Origin: Bacteroidetes bacterium UBA6063
GTDB taxonomy: Bacteria > Bacteroidota > Bacteroidia > NS11-12g > UBA9320
DNA length: 10,177 nt
Assembly: GCA_002428905.1 (NCBI GenBank)
Contig: DIYD01000029.1
Coordinates: forward strand, 1 to 10,177
Reading direction: 5' to 3'
Part shown: in pieces, positions 1 to 6,340 of the stretch
Layout of the letters: each line of letters begins with the position of its first letter
Position numbering within the stretch: position 1 is the first letter of the stretch
The notes under the pieces: generated by a model
Databases searched by the model: none
What the model was told of the DNA's origin: nothing
What the model saw: the letters and a program-made list of their open reading frames with translations, nothing else
Translations under genes and position numbers: made by a program

Positions 1-1
1 A

Positions 2-109
2 AACCTGAATGAGGTCCTGGTCGCAATTCGACCCTGGAAAGATTACTACGCCAAATTTCATGGAGCAAAGTTACAACGCTTCAAAAAGCTAACCTACACT
101 AGTGTATAA
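2..109 (+). CDS. Possible 3' end of a + strand gene cut by the window edge
   Basis: A + strand frame is open from base 2 to a TAA at 107-109, giving 35 residues that end in KKLTYTSV. The composition is protein-like, rich in aromatic and basic residues (RPWKDYYAKFHGAK). It would converge on the AlbA_2 gene with a 16-base overlap, similar to the other convergent overlaps in this window. I do not recognise the family. A 35-codon open run is not rare by chance, so this may simply be the intergenic space downstream of the AlbA_2 gene. Confidence 0.3.
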   Translation, partial: NLNEVLVAIRPWKDYYAKFHGAKLQRFKKLTYTSV

Positions 110-720
110 TATTCTGTTTTTTCTGTGGTATGTGACCGGATGACACCGGCACTGATAAGATTGACAATGATTTTGGATGCTCTCCTGCTGGAGATATTGA
201 TCATTTTACGGTACTGGTCTAACGTAATTCGGTCGTTGTTTTCGAGGTATTCTAAAATTGCCTTTTCCTTACTACTAAACTTGATAAAACTACCTCTTCC
301 TGATGCGTTTCGCTTCATCACATCCAACACAATTTTACTGGCTAACAGGGTATTGTCTTTCACGCGAACGTATGCCCACCATTTCCCATCTTCACCTTTT
401 GCATAATAGGGTTTGTTCGCTCCTTCTTTCACAATACATTCGAGTACCGTTTTTCCATGAATTTCATGTTCGCCCCACTCAATATCTACCTCGGGCTTGC
501 AGTAAAAGCGTGCCGCTAAATCGAGCATATACTTTTCATCTTCACTTTGCACGCCACATACTTTACGATTGTCCTTTACTCCAACCAACAACGTCCCCCC
601 TTTGTGATTGGCGAAAGCCGACATTGTTTTAGCTATTTTGGCCGCACTGCTTATGGTCTGTTTGTAATCAAGCTGATCTCCTTCTCCACTTCGTAAATGT
701 TCGTATATACGCTTTTTCAC
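94..720 (-). CDS. AlbA_2 (Schlafen-type) DNA-binding domain protein with C-terminal winged helix
   Basis: A 208-residue protein of two parts. Residues about 10-130 match the AlbA_2 / divergent AAA-4 family (Pfam PF04326): an early E13...DYK pattern, then the hallmark FANHKGGTLLVGVKDN at 36-51. Residues about 145-208 look like a winged helix-turn-helix. Family members are usually annotated as putative transcriptional regulators or ATP-binding proteins, but few have a proven role, so regulator is an inference. The start is GTG at 718-720: an in-frame TAA lies 9 bases upstream, and the next Met (residue 33) is inside the domain. The gene follows hsp20 on the same strand but is separated by the hsp20 terminator, so it is expressed by readthrough or by a weak promoter I cannot identify. 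It lacks the C-terminal HATPase-like part seen in longer relatives. Confidence 0.85.
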   Translation of the reverse strand: MKKRIYEHLRSGEGDQLDYKQTISSAAKIAKTMSAFANHKGGTLLVGVKDNRKVCGVQSEDEKYMLDLAARFYCKPEVDIEWGEHEIHGKTVLECIVKEGANKPYYAKGEDGKWWAYVRVKDNTLLASKIVLDVMKRNASGRGSFIKFSSKEKAILEYLENNDRITLDQYRKMINISSRRASKIIVNLISAGVIRSHTTEKTEYYTLV

Positions 721-747
721 AAGTCGAATTTAGGAATTAATATGCAC

Positions 748-781
748 AAAAAAACCAGGCCTGATGGATAATCAGACCTGG
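748..781 (-). terminator. Intrinsic terminator of hsp20
   Basis: On the minus strand CCAGGTCTGA and TCAGGCCTGG flank a 7-base loop, forming a 10-bp stem with one G-U pair, followed by seven T (plus-strand A run 748-754). It lies 33 bases past the hsp20 stop. The mismatch pairs only when read on the minus strand, which fixes the orientation. Confidence 0.9.
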
Positions 782-813
782 CCAAAAACATAATTCACTA
801 TTACTGCTTGATA

Positions 814-1257
814 TTACTTAATCGAAATTTCTTTTGCTTTTGCTTTCTCCATTTTTGGAATTTCAATCTCCAAAATACCGTTCTTCATTTCAGCTTTAAT
901 CGCTTCTATGTTGGCCATTTTAGGCAGGTAGAAGTTACGTTTGAACTTACCTGATTTAAACTCGCGCAAATGGTATCTGTCGCTTTTTTCTTCTTTCTCT
1001 GTTTTTGACTCTGCCACAATGCTTAATTCATGTTCTTTCACATCCACCTTCACATCTTCCCGAGACATCCCTGGCAACTGAACGTTAATTAAGAATGCAT
1101 TGTCGTTTTCCAACACTTCGGACTTGGGCGCCATAAAGTGCTCCATTGTCGAAGCCCCAGTATCTGCAATCAGGTCGTGAAAAAGTGCATCAAATCCGGT
1201 TGGAAAGAAACGATCGGTTAGTAGGCTTTTTGCTGGTTTGAATTTTGTTAATGTCAT
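814..1257 (-). CDS. Hsp20/alpha-crystallin family small heat-shock protein
   Basis: A 147-residue cytoplasmic holdase chaperone, of normal length for bacterial Hsp20 (PF00011). The N-terminal arm (1-41) is rich in Phe and Leu (DRFFPTGFDALFHDL). The alpha-crystallin domain spans about 42-136, with conserved LPGMSREDV (61-69), a GKFKRNFYLP strand (103-112) and the signature A-x(3)-NGILEIEIPK (122-135). A C-terminal I-x-I motif (ISI, 144-146), which docks neighbouring subunits in oligomers, is present. Such proteins bind unfolding clients without ATP and pass them to the DnaK system. The start is the ATG at 1255-1257; no Shine-Dalgarno sequence is visible, as usual in Bacteroidota. It is a single-gene unit with its own terminator and a complex upstream region (sigma-54-like element and repeated motifs at 1305-1397). 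Confidence 0.95.
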   Translation of the reverse strand: MTLTKFKPAKSLLTDRFFPTGFDALFHDLIADTGASTMEHFMAPKSEVLENDNAFLINVQLPGMSREDVKVDVKEHELSIVAESKTEKEEKSDRYHLREFKSGKFKRNFYLPKMANIEAIKAEMKNGILEIEIPKMEKAKAKEISIK

Positions 1258-1304
1258 TATTGAAATCTTTTTTACGTGTATTACTTAATTGTTGAGACGT
1301 ATAC

Positions 1305-1321
1305 TTCAACTGACGTGCCAA
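1305..1321 (-). promoter_or_regulatory. Sigma-54-like -24/-12 promoter of hsp20
   Basis: The minus strand reads TTGGCACGTCAGTTGAA. Against the sigma-54 consensus TGGCACG-N4-TTGC it matches all seven -24 positions, has the required 10 bases between GG and the -12 dinucleotide, and differs only in having GA instead of GC at -12. Initiation would fall near 1295, leaving a leader of about 40 bases. No good housekeeping Bacteroidota promoter (TTG...TAnnTTTG) is visible in the gap. The -12 mismatch is a real weakness. Confidence 0.42.
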
Positions 1322-1335
1322 CACAATATTCGCAC

Positions 1336-1362
1336 CAAATAGTGCCATTTTGACACTATTTG
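1336..1362. promoter_or_regulatory. Perfect 9-N9-9 inverted repeat upstream of hsp20
   Basis: CAAATAGTG (1336-1344) and CACTATTTG (1354-1362) are exact reverse complements separated by nine bases. The geometry equals that of the CIRCE element bound by HrcA, but the sequence does not (CIRCE arms are TTAGCACTC and GAGTGCTAA). The centre carries TGCCATTTTGACA. There is no T-run, so it is not a terminator. It is probably a protein-binding site for hsp20 control. Confidence 0.55.
1343..1355. promoter_or_regulatory. TGYCATTTTGRC motif, copy 1
   Basis: TGCCATTTTGACA, nested in the inverted repeat. It shares the pattern TGYCATTTTGRC with a second copy at 1385-1397, whose start is exactly 42 bp away. 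It is a candidate upstream activator site for hsp20. Confidence 0.45.
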
Positions 1363-1381
1363 TTTAAAAACAGGATAAATA

Positions 1382-2101
1382 TTATGTCATTTTGGCGCTA
1401 CTTGCCAATATAAAGTGATTTAATGACAGCTGCTCATTCGTTTGAACTGAACCAAAATGCCTCGAAAAACAAAGCATCAGTTGATTCAGTTGTTCCCGAT
1501 GCACGGGCGTACCAACTACTTTATTGAACAGCACCCGCCCATTAGGACTCAACAGGCCTGGCAACATTCCAATAAACTTCTCCGATTGAAACTTATCTGG
1601 CACATCCAGTTCTTCATAGATATCAACTACGACCAGATCAAACCGCTCAGAACAGCTTTCTACAAATTGGAAGGCATCGGCACATTCAAGCCGGACGTTG
1701 GCCACTGGATTAAAATAACGGTGATAAGCATCTAACACCTCTGTGGAGTACTCTACCCCTATTTGATTCGCATTGGGCTGTCTGTTATGGATTAAAGCCG
1801 AAACCCCACCCGCGCCGTAACCTAATACCAGAACGTTGTGGATTGCATTCCAGGGCAACTCAACCTCTCGAAAGAATCGCGTATACGCCAATTGCAGATT
1901 ACCGTAAGAATAATTCGCTTTGGCCGAATTAAGCATGGTAACGCCGTTATACAATACCACTTCGAGGCCAGACTTCTGGTAGCGCTCTAATCGTATGGGC
2001 CAGACATAGGAGGCCAGCTTTTTTAATACAAATAAAAAACCCGCCTTTTTGAGGCGGGTTTCTGTATAATTCTTAGAATTCAAATTAGTCGATCTTAACA
2101 A
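1382..2101 (-). CDS. Spermidine synthase-like class I SAM-dependent methyltransferase, uncertain start
   Basis: A protein of up to 239 residues with a Rossmann SAM-binding fold of the spermidine-synthase-like type. Motif I is VLVLGYGAGG (90-99), the acidic residue at the end of strand 2 is in GVEYS (E117), an ECADAFQF segment holds D142, and VVVDIYEE holds D160. An upstream YSYGNLQ (65-70) resembles the N-terminal barrel of polyamine aminopropyltransferases. The substrate is unknown, and true SpeE activity is doubtful at this length. The longest frame begins with TTG (2099-2101), overlapping the end of the T9SS gene by 17 bases; another TTG is at 2081-2083. No ATG or GTG occurs before the family-like region starting near residue 27 (KKLASYVWP...LEVVLYNG). 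A GTG (residue 48) and an ATG (residue 56) would cut into that region. A strong terminator covers residues 14-22. Confidence 0.8.
   Translation of the reverse strand: MLRSTNLNSKNYTETRLKKAGFLFVLKKLASYVWPIRLERYQKSGLEVVLYNGVTMLNSAKANYSYGNLQLAYTRFFREVELPWNAIHNVLVLGYGAGGVSALIHNRQPNANQIGVEYSTEVLDAYHRYFNPVANVRLECADAFQFVESCSERFDLVVVDIYEELDVPDKFQSEKFIGMLPGLLSPNGRVLFNKVVGTPVHREQLNQLMLCFSRHFGSVQTNEQLSLNHFILASSAKMT
1385..1397. promoter_or_regulatory. TGYCATTTTGRC motif, copy 2
   Basis: TGTCATTTTGGCG, overlapping the last codons of the upstream methyltransferase gene. It is offset by 42 bp, four helical turns, from the copy at 1343-1355, so both would face the same side of the DNA. Because it overlaps coding sequence, chance cannot be ruled out. 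Confidence 0.35.
2031..2061 (-). terminator. Intrinsic terminator of the T9SS-protein gene, inside the next reading frame
   Basis: On the minus strand AAACCCGCCT and AGGCGGGTTT form a perfect 10-bp stem with loop CAAAA, followed by a T-rich tract (TTTATTTG). It starts 23 bases beyond the TAA of the beta-propeller gene (2085-2087). It lies within the 5' part of the longest methyltransferase frame, which is unusual for an intrinsic terminator. Confidence 0.88.
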
Positions 2102-4859
2102 ACTTCGTTGCGCCTGAATGCAGACTGCCTTTGATGCTTACCAGGTAATTCCCAGCAGGAATTCCGTCAACGTCTAATTGAATTGATGTATTCACACTAG
2201 CTACTTCAACTTTCTGTGTGCGAACAACCTGACCTGAATAGTTCAGTACTTCTACAGTAAGGTTATCATTGCCACGAACAGGAAGCTCAATATTCAATGT
2301 GCTCTGTACAGGGTTAGGATATGCCTTCAACAGATAATCTTTTGTCTTAGACACTTCTTTAATACCCGTAAGTAAGTTGTTCGTTTTCCAGATTCCACGT
2401 CCGTGCGTACCTGCATATAATACAGCGCCTGTGCGGCTACCATTCTTCCATACCTTGCTTTCGCTTTGTACCATCATATATACCGGAACACGTGGCATAC
2501 TATCTTGATTAAACGTCCAGGTAGGTGTTGCTGCCGAACCATTTTGCGTATAGAAAATTCCTTCTTCTGTACCCAGAATAATTGTATTTGGGTTTTCGTA
2601 ACTGATCTCAGCATCGTATACCGGCAAACGTGGTAATGCTCCCTGAATGCTTCTCCAGGTTGGAGATGCGTCTAACGCATTTTCGGTGATGTATACGTAA
2701 CTTGTATTACCATAGTTACCAAATGTAACAATTACACGGTTTGGATTGCTTTGGTCAACCTCAATATCGGTTACGTGTCGGGTTCTCATTGAAGAAGGCA
2801 ACGAACCACCAATATTTGTGTACGTGATCTCTGCTGGAATATCATTTCCTTTAATAACTGAAGTATCCCATGAAACCTGATCCAATCCATCAACACGCAC
2901 TAAAGTAGAACCATTTGTTGCAGAAACGAAGAAATGAGCACCATCTGCAGAAGCATGCATTTGATGCGCCAAACGACCACCCCATGCATCTTCACCATCA
3001 AGAATTCTGAACCAATCTGGATTCGGTCTTGTTGATGCTTGATCGATAAACCAAACGCCATCGTTCAGTGGGAAGAACAAACCGTTTGAAGAATCTTCAA
3101 GGTTCTCCCATAGGTGCATCGGACCGTTAAATGCGCTACTTGCCTGACGAACCTCACCTCTACTATTTACACTTACAAGATATTCTTTTACACGCTCGCT
3201 CCAGATGGACGACATTGTACCACCTGCATTAAACGATCTAGCCATCATACCATTAAGAGTCTCAGCAAAGATCACATCTGGGTTGATCTGTGAAACTGCA
3301 CAATGGAAACCATCACCACCAAGTACCTCAACACCGGATTGCTCTGTGTTTCCATCACCATCCATAGCAATACTTCCGTTATCCTGAGTACCTCCCATTA
3401 CAAATCCGTTAGGACCTGCAGCAATACCGTAGAATTGAGTAGCAGAGTATCCATTATACAAGCTTGTGTAGTTATTCAACGCTGAATTTGTTGTTTTAGC
3501 AATACCACCATCGGTAGCGATATACATAATAGTTGGGTTTGAAACCGTATCAAAAATGATCATGTGCTTATCTGCATGAATACCGAAACGGTTCGCTTTG
3601 TGATCGTTGTTGTTACCAACAATTCTTGGTCCTGCTTCCGGAGTCCATTCTACGAAGTCACGACCACCAATGTATATATGTTCTCTGTTTGTTGGGTGAA
3701 CCGCTACACACAGGTCAAATGTTCCTTGTGAGTGAGCGATCTGAGAATAACGCTTACCATCGATATCTGTAGGGCCTGATGCAGACAGCAACGTCGTTAC
3801 TGAGAATGGAGCGAAGAATGAACTCATTGAACCTACAATGCGTTCAAACGTTTGCCCATTGTCTTTCGACTGGTAAACACCTCTAAGTCCGCTTGCCGCC
3901 CATGCATCGCCACGTGGACTTTCGAATCCTACACGACCTACCTGAACCACGTAAACATAATTAGGATCTGAATAAGAAGGTGCAACCACCATACGTGAAA
4001 CATTCGGAATTGGAATACCCGTTACTGTCGAGTAGCTTCCACTTTGTTCTGGCGTTGTTGATCTATAAATCGTATTGGTGTACACAAAGCCTACACCATT
4101 TTTATCGATAGCAAAATCTTGTGCGTTACCGCCTTGAGCCAGCGACCATTTCGTGTCGTCATTCTCTGTAGAAACACGTAAACCTGTTCGTGTTGCTGCG
4201 AAAACGACATTCTTGTCAGGGTGCGCTACCAAACGGTTCACATATGTCCATGCCGATGTGATTGGAATACGCTCAAACGTTTTTCCATCTGTACTCTTAT
4301 AAATACCACCGCCTGGGAAACCTGGAGTACCAGACTCCTGAGCACCACCTCCGGTAAAGCTTTCACCCGTACCGAAATAAATGGTTCCGTTCTTGGTTTG
4401 GCACAAACTCACTACCGACATGTCCTGGAACTGATCGTTAATCGGGTACCAGGAAGCACCTTTGTTGGTCGACTTAAACAAACCACCCATTACGCCACCG
4501 GCATACAAAATGTTATTGTCGTTTCGGTCTACCAGTACGCAACGCGTTCTACCACCAAAGTTATCTGGACCAGCAAACTGCCAGGATAACGGAAAAGTGG
4601 CTTTATTTTGACGCTTAACAAACTGATTTACCTCTTCACGAGCAGACAGAACGTCGGCTTCATCTACAATTCCTGTGTGCTGATTCGCACGCATCTTGTA
4701 TAATTCTTGTTGTAAAGAATAATTCCAAACCTTTTGAGATTCGCTCTTCTCAGCTCTAGGCTGATAAGCGCGCTCGCCAGCAGTAAGACCTTTAGCCATC
4801 CAACCGGCTGTTGCTAAGGCTCCTAGCGCTATAATGCCTACGTAAACTTTCTTATTCAT
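2085..4859 (-). CDS. T9SS-exported sortilin/BNR-repeat beta-propeller protein
   Basis: A 924-residue secreted protein. Residues 1-27 form a signal peptide (MNKK, then a hydrophobic stretch VGIIALGALATAGW). A charged linker follows, then a region opening with GPDNFGGRTR (97-106) and YAGGVMGGLFKSTNKGASW (119-137), typical of VPS10/sortilin-like and PSII-assembly-factor-like propellers. Asp-box (BNR) motifs recur: STNKGASW, STDGKTF, and SKDNGQTF further on. The last 85 residues (about 840-924), from YPNPVQSTLNIELP to AGNYLVSIKG and FVKID, are a type A T9SS C-terminal sorting domain (Por_Secre_tail). This directs export across the outer membrane and surface attachment or release. The ligand or enzymatic role is unknown; some relatives are labelled glycosyl hydrolases without a visible catalytic signature. 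The start is the ATG at 4857-4859. The gene is followed by a strong terminator and overlaps the next reading frame by 17 bases. Confidence 0.93.
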   Translation of the reverse strand: MNKKVYVGIIALGALATAGWMAKGLTAGERAYQPRAEKSESQKVWNYSLQQELYKMRANQHTGIVDEADVLSAREEVNQFVKRQNKATFPLSWQFAGPDNFGGRTRCVLVDRNDNNILYAGGVMGGLFKSTNKGASWYPINDQFQDMSVVSLCQTKNGTIYFGTGESFTGGGAQESGTPGFPGGGIYKSTDGKTFERIPITSAWTYVNRLVAHPDKNVVFAATRTGLRVSTENDDTKWSLAQGGNAQDFAIDKNGVGFVYTNTIYRSTTPEQSGSYSTVTGIPIPNVSRMVVAPSYSDPNYVYVVQVGRVGFESPRGDAWAASGLRGVYQSKDNGQTFERIVGSMSSFFAPFSVTTLLSASGPTDIDGKRYSQIAHSQGTFDLCVAVHPTNREHIYIGGRDFVEWTPEAGPRIVGNNNDHKANRFGIHADKHMIIFDTVSNPTIMYIATDGGIAKTTNSALNNYTSLYNGYSATQFYGIAAGPNGFVMGGTQDNGSIAMDGDGNTEQSGVEVLGGDGFHCAVSQINPDVIFAETLNGMMARSFNAGGTMSSIWSERVKEYLVSVNSRGEVRQASSAFNGPMHLWENLEDSSNGLFFPLNDGVWFIDQASTRPNPDWFRILDGEDAWGGRLAHQMHASADGAHFFVSATNGSTLVRVDGLDQVSWDTSVIKGNDIPAEITYTNIGGSLPSSMRTRHVTDIEVDQSNPNRVIVTFGNYGNTSYVYITENALDASPTWRSIQGALPRLPVYDAEISYENPNTIILGTEEGIFYTQNGSAATPTWTFNQDSMPRVPVYMMVQSESKVWKNGSRTGAVLYAGTHGRGIWKTNNLLTGIKEVSKTKDYLLKAYPNPVQSTLNIELPVRGNDNLTVEVLNYSGQVVRTQKVEVASVNTSIQLDVDGIPAGNYLVSIKGSLHSGATKFVKID

Positions 4860-4900
4860 ATTATCTAATTATAGTCTTTTTGCAATAAGTGTATAGGTTG

Positions 4901-4932
4901 CAAATATTATTAGTTATGTGCTTATAAGCAAG
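4901..4932 (-). promoter_or_regulatory. Candidate Bacteroidota housekeeping promoter of the T9SS-protein gene
   Basis: The minus strand has CTTG (4929-4932), 20 bases of spacer, then AATATTTG (4901-4908), one mismatch from the Bacteroidota -7 consensus TAnnTTTG. The spacing is in the accepted range. The ATG lies about 42 bases downstream. A perfect 12-bp palindrome, TGCTTATAAGCA (4919-4930), sits over the -33 end of the spacer and could be an operator. Confidence 0.35.
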
Positions 4933-4973
4933 TCGAAATTCACCAGAGGTCGGTCACATTTTAGCAACGGATT

Positions 4974-5705
4974 CTAGTGTGTTTCAAACAACCACATAAA
5001 GCTAACAAAGTAAGTATAATACAGTTTTGGATTTTGGGTGAATGCCATGATGGGTAAACCGTCTGGGAAGTAGTCAATCGTCAGACCGAAATTTACCTGT
5101 TTAGACACTCGGGTATATTCGTGCCAGTTCAGCGCCACATTGGTTCTGAACAACACACCTGGTTTGTACGTCAGCTCGTCCCAACCATCGCCATTGCGGG
5201 CGTAACCCAGAATCCTCTCGCCGTCTGGAACGCTTTCCGGTGTATACCGAACGCTTTCGAATCGCACTTCGTCGTTGATCATATTCTCAACACGCACATA
5301 GGTAGGGCGTTGCAAGCCAAACGTCGGTCCAACAACGGTTTGCCATTGCAAATCGAAGTTATTAAACCGCGTACGTTGTGTTAAGGACTTGGAAAAGCCG
5401 TACCCAAAACGCGCCAATGCCACGTGATTGAGTTTACCGAAAACATACGGCGTTTTATTCTCTACTTCGTGATTAACAATTTTGGATTCTTTCAGATGCC
5501 TATGCGATACAAAATCGGCATAGTAATAAGGGTTAACTCCGTATCGATTAACGGTAGCAGACATTTTTTGAAAATTTACGCCAAGTCCGTTGTTGCGCCA
5601 CTGCAGACCGAGCCCCCAGTTGCCAACCTGATCAACTGCTATTCCCTGTGCCGTAGTTAATAACGGCAACACAAGAATGAACAGAAATGACAGAGACTTT
5701 TTCAA
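4974..5705 (-). CDS. Signal-peptide protein of unknown function, probably outer-membrane beta-barrel
   Basis: A 243-residue protein I cannot assign to a named family. Residues 1-20 are a clear signal peptide (MKKSLSFLFI, LVLPLLTTAQ), probably cut near the Ala-Gln. The mature part is rich in aromatic residues and in alternating polar/hydrophobic strands (WGLGLQWRNNGLGVNFQ, VNFGLTIDYFPDG, YYTYFVSFMWLF), as in Bacteroidota outer-membrane beta-barrel proteins. There are no long hydrophobic helices after the signal. The start is TTG (5703-5705): an in-frame TAA lies 15 bases upstream with no ATG between, and the signal peptide starts exactly there. It lies upstream of the T9SS-protein gene on the same strand with a 114-base gap. 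I see no terminator between them, so readthrough is possible. It diverges from the OsmC gene. Confidence 0.82.
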   Translation of the reverse strand: MKKSLSFLFILVLPLLTTAQGIAVDQVGNWGLGLQWRNNGLGVNFQKMSATVNRYGVNPYYYADFVSHRHLKESKIVNHEVENKTPYVFGKLNHVALARFGYGFSKSLTQRTRFNNFDLQWQTVVGPTFGLQRPTYVRVENMINDEVRFESVRYTPESVPDGERILGYARNGDGWDELTYKPGVLFRTNVALNWHEYTRVSKQVNFGLTIDYFPDGLPIMAFTQNPKLYYTYFVSFMWLFETH

Positions 5706-5713
5706 TAAATATC

Positions 5714-5745
5714 TTGTTTTTTAGATGGGTAAAGGTACAAATTTG
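5714..5745 (+). promoter_or_regulatory. Candidate promoter of the OsmC gene in a short divergent gap
   Basis: In the 62-base gap between divergent starts, the + strand has TTG (5714-5716), 21 bases of spacer, then CAAATTTG (5738-5745), one mismatch from TAnnTTTG; the ATG is 22 bases further on. On the other strand TTG followed after 20 bases by TACCTTTA could drive the signal-peptide gene, so the two promoters would overlap. Both are weak consensus matches. Confidence 0.3.
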
Positions 5746-5767
5746 ACCTCGTATTAACAATTAAGCT

Positions 5768-6178
5768 ATGTCAATAACTTCTCAGGTTGTCTACCAACAA
5801 AACCTTCGCACGCAATTAACACATCTTCGGTCGGGCAGTAATGTTGTTACAGACGCTCCAATAGACAACAATGGCAAAGGAGAAAAGTTCTCCCCTACCG
5901 ATCTGATGGCCACATCGCTAGCCAGCTGTATGATTACCGTTATGGGCATCGGGGCCGACAAACGGAACATTAGTTTCAACCACGTTTCGGCAAACGTAAC
6001 CAAGATCATGGCATCCAATCCAAGGAGGATTGCCGAGATTCATGTACAACTACAAATTGATGAGCAGTGGGATTCGAAAGAAAAGGAGATTATGGAACGC
6101 ATAGCACATACGTGCCCCGTGGCATTAAGCCTGCATCCCGATGTTAAGCAAGTGATTACGTTCGATTACAACAACTAG
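5768..6178 (+). CDS. OsmC family peroxiredoxin-like protein
   Basis: A 136-residue protein, normal length for OsmC/Ohr (PF02566), of the YhfA-like subgroup. The N-terminal strands lead to DAPIDNNGKGEKFSPTDL (29-46), followed by the helix with the first catalytic cysteine, SLASCMITVMGI (Cys54). A PRRIAEI strand (85-91) and the second cysteine in HTCPVALSL (Cys116) follow. In characterised OsmC and Ohr proteins these two cysteines reduce organic hydroperoxides, using a dithiol or lipoyl reductant; the substrate here is unknown. The protein is cytoplasmic. The start is the ATG at 5768-5770; no Shine-Dalgarno sequence is visible. It is transcribed away from the signal-peptide gene and converges on the small lipoprotein gene, with which it shares the bases CTAG as overlapping stop codons. 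Confidence 0.94.
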   Translation: MSITSQVVYQQNLRTQLTHLRSGSNVVTDAPIDNNGKGEKFSPTDLMATSLASCMITVMGIGADKRNISFNHVSANVTKIMASNPRRIAEIHVQLQIDEQWDSKEKEIMERIAHTCPVALSLHPDVKQVITFDYNN

Positions 6179-6312
6179 CCTACTTGCTGTTGTGTGTTTT
6201 CGATCATTCCAAAGTTGTTTGGACATCCGTTGTCGCCTCTTCGAGCACCACAAGAAGTCATTAATGCTACAAACAACATCCCCACACATATAATGGCCAA
6301 TACCTTTTTCAT
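6175..6312 (-). CDS. Small 45-residue lipoprotein
   Basis: A short frame from ATG (6310-6312) to TAG (6175-6177). The protein starts MKKVLAIICVGMLFVALMTS and then Cys21, which fits a lipoprotein signal peptide: two lysines, a hydrophobic core, and an S-C lipobox. The mature peptide is only 25 residues, beginning CGARRGDNGCPNNFG, with a second cysteine in a Cys-Pro pair (Cys30) and a Gln-rich end. Minus-strand bases just upstream read TTAGGGAAATT, containing a weak Shine-Dalgarno-like AGGG. Only 28 bases separate it from the divergent methyltransferase start. Tiny lipoproteins with a CP motif occur in Bacteroidota but, as far as I know, have no assigned function. The coherent signal peptide makes a chance frame unlikely. 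Confidence 0.8.
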   Translation of the reverse strand: MKKVLAIICVGMLFVALMTSCGARRGDNGCPNNFGMIENTQQQVG

Positions 6313-6340
6313 AATTTCCCTAATTTAGTGAACGCCTTTA

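Noticed and set aside
95..106. 12-bp palindrome TACACTAGTGTA at the AlbA_2 stop codon
   Set aside because: It has no loop, cannot form a stable hairpin, and sits on the final codons; most likely chance.
1328..1346. Second sigma-54-like match, TGGCAC...GGTGC on the minus strand
   Set aside because: The gap between GG and GC is 11 bases rather than 10, and sigma-54 spacing is strict; it also overlaps the inverted repeat.
4221..4589. 122-codon + strand open frame opposite the T9SS-protein gene
   Set aside because: Antisense to well-defined Asp-box repeats; composition and position fit a shadow frame.
6171..6205. ACAAC...GTTGT repeat with a short T run after OsmC
   Set aside because: A 5-bp stem with a 12-base loop is too weak for a terminator.
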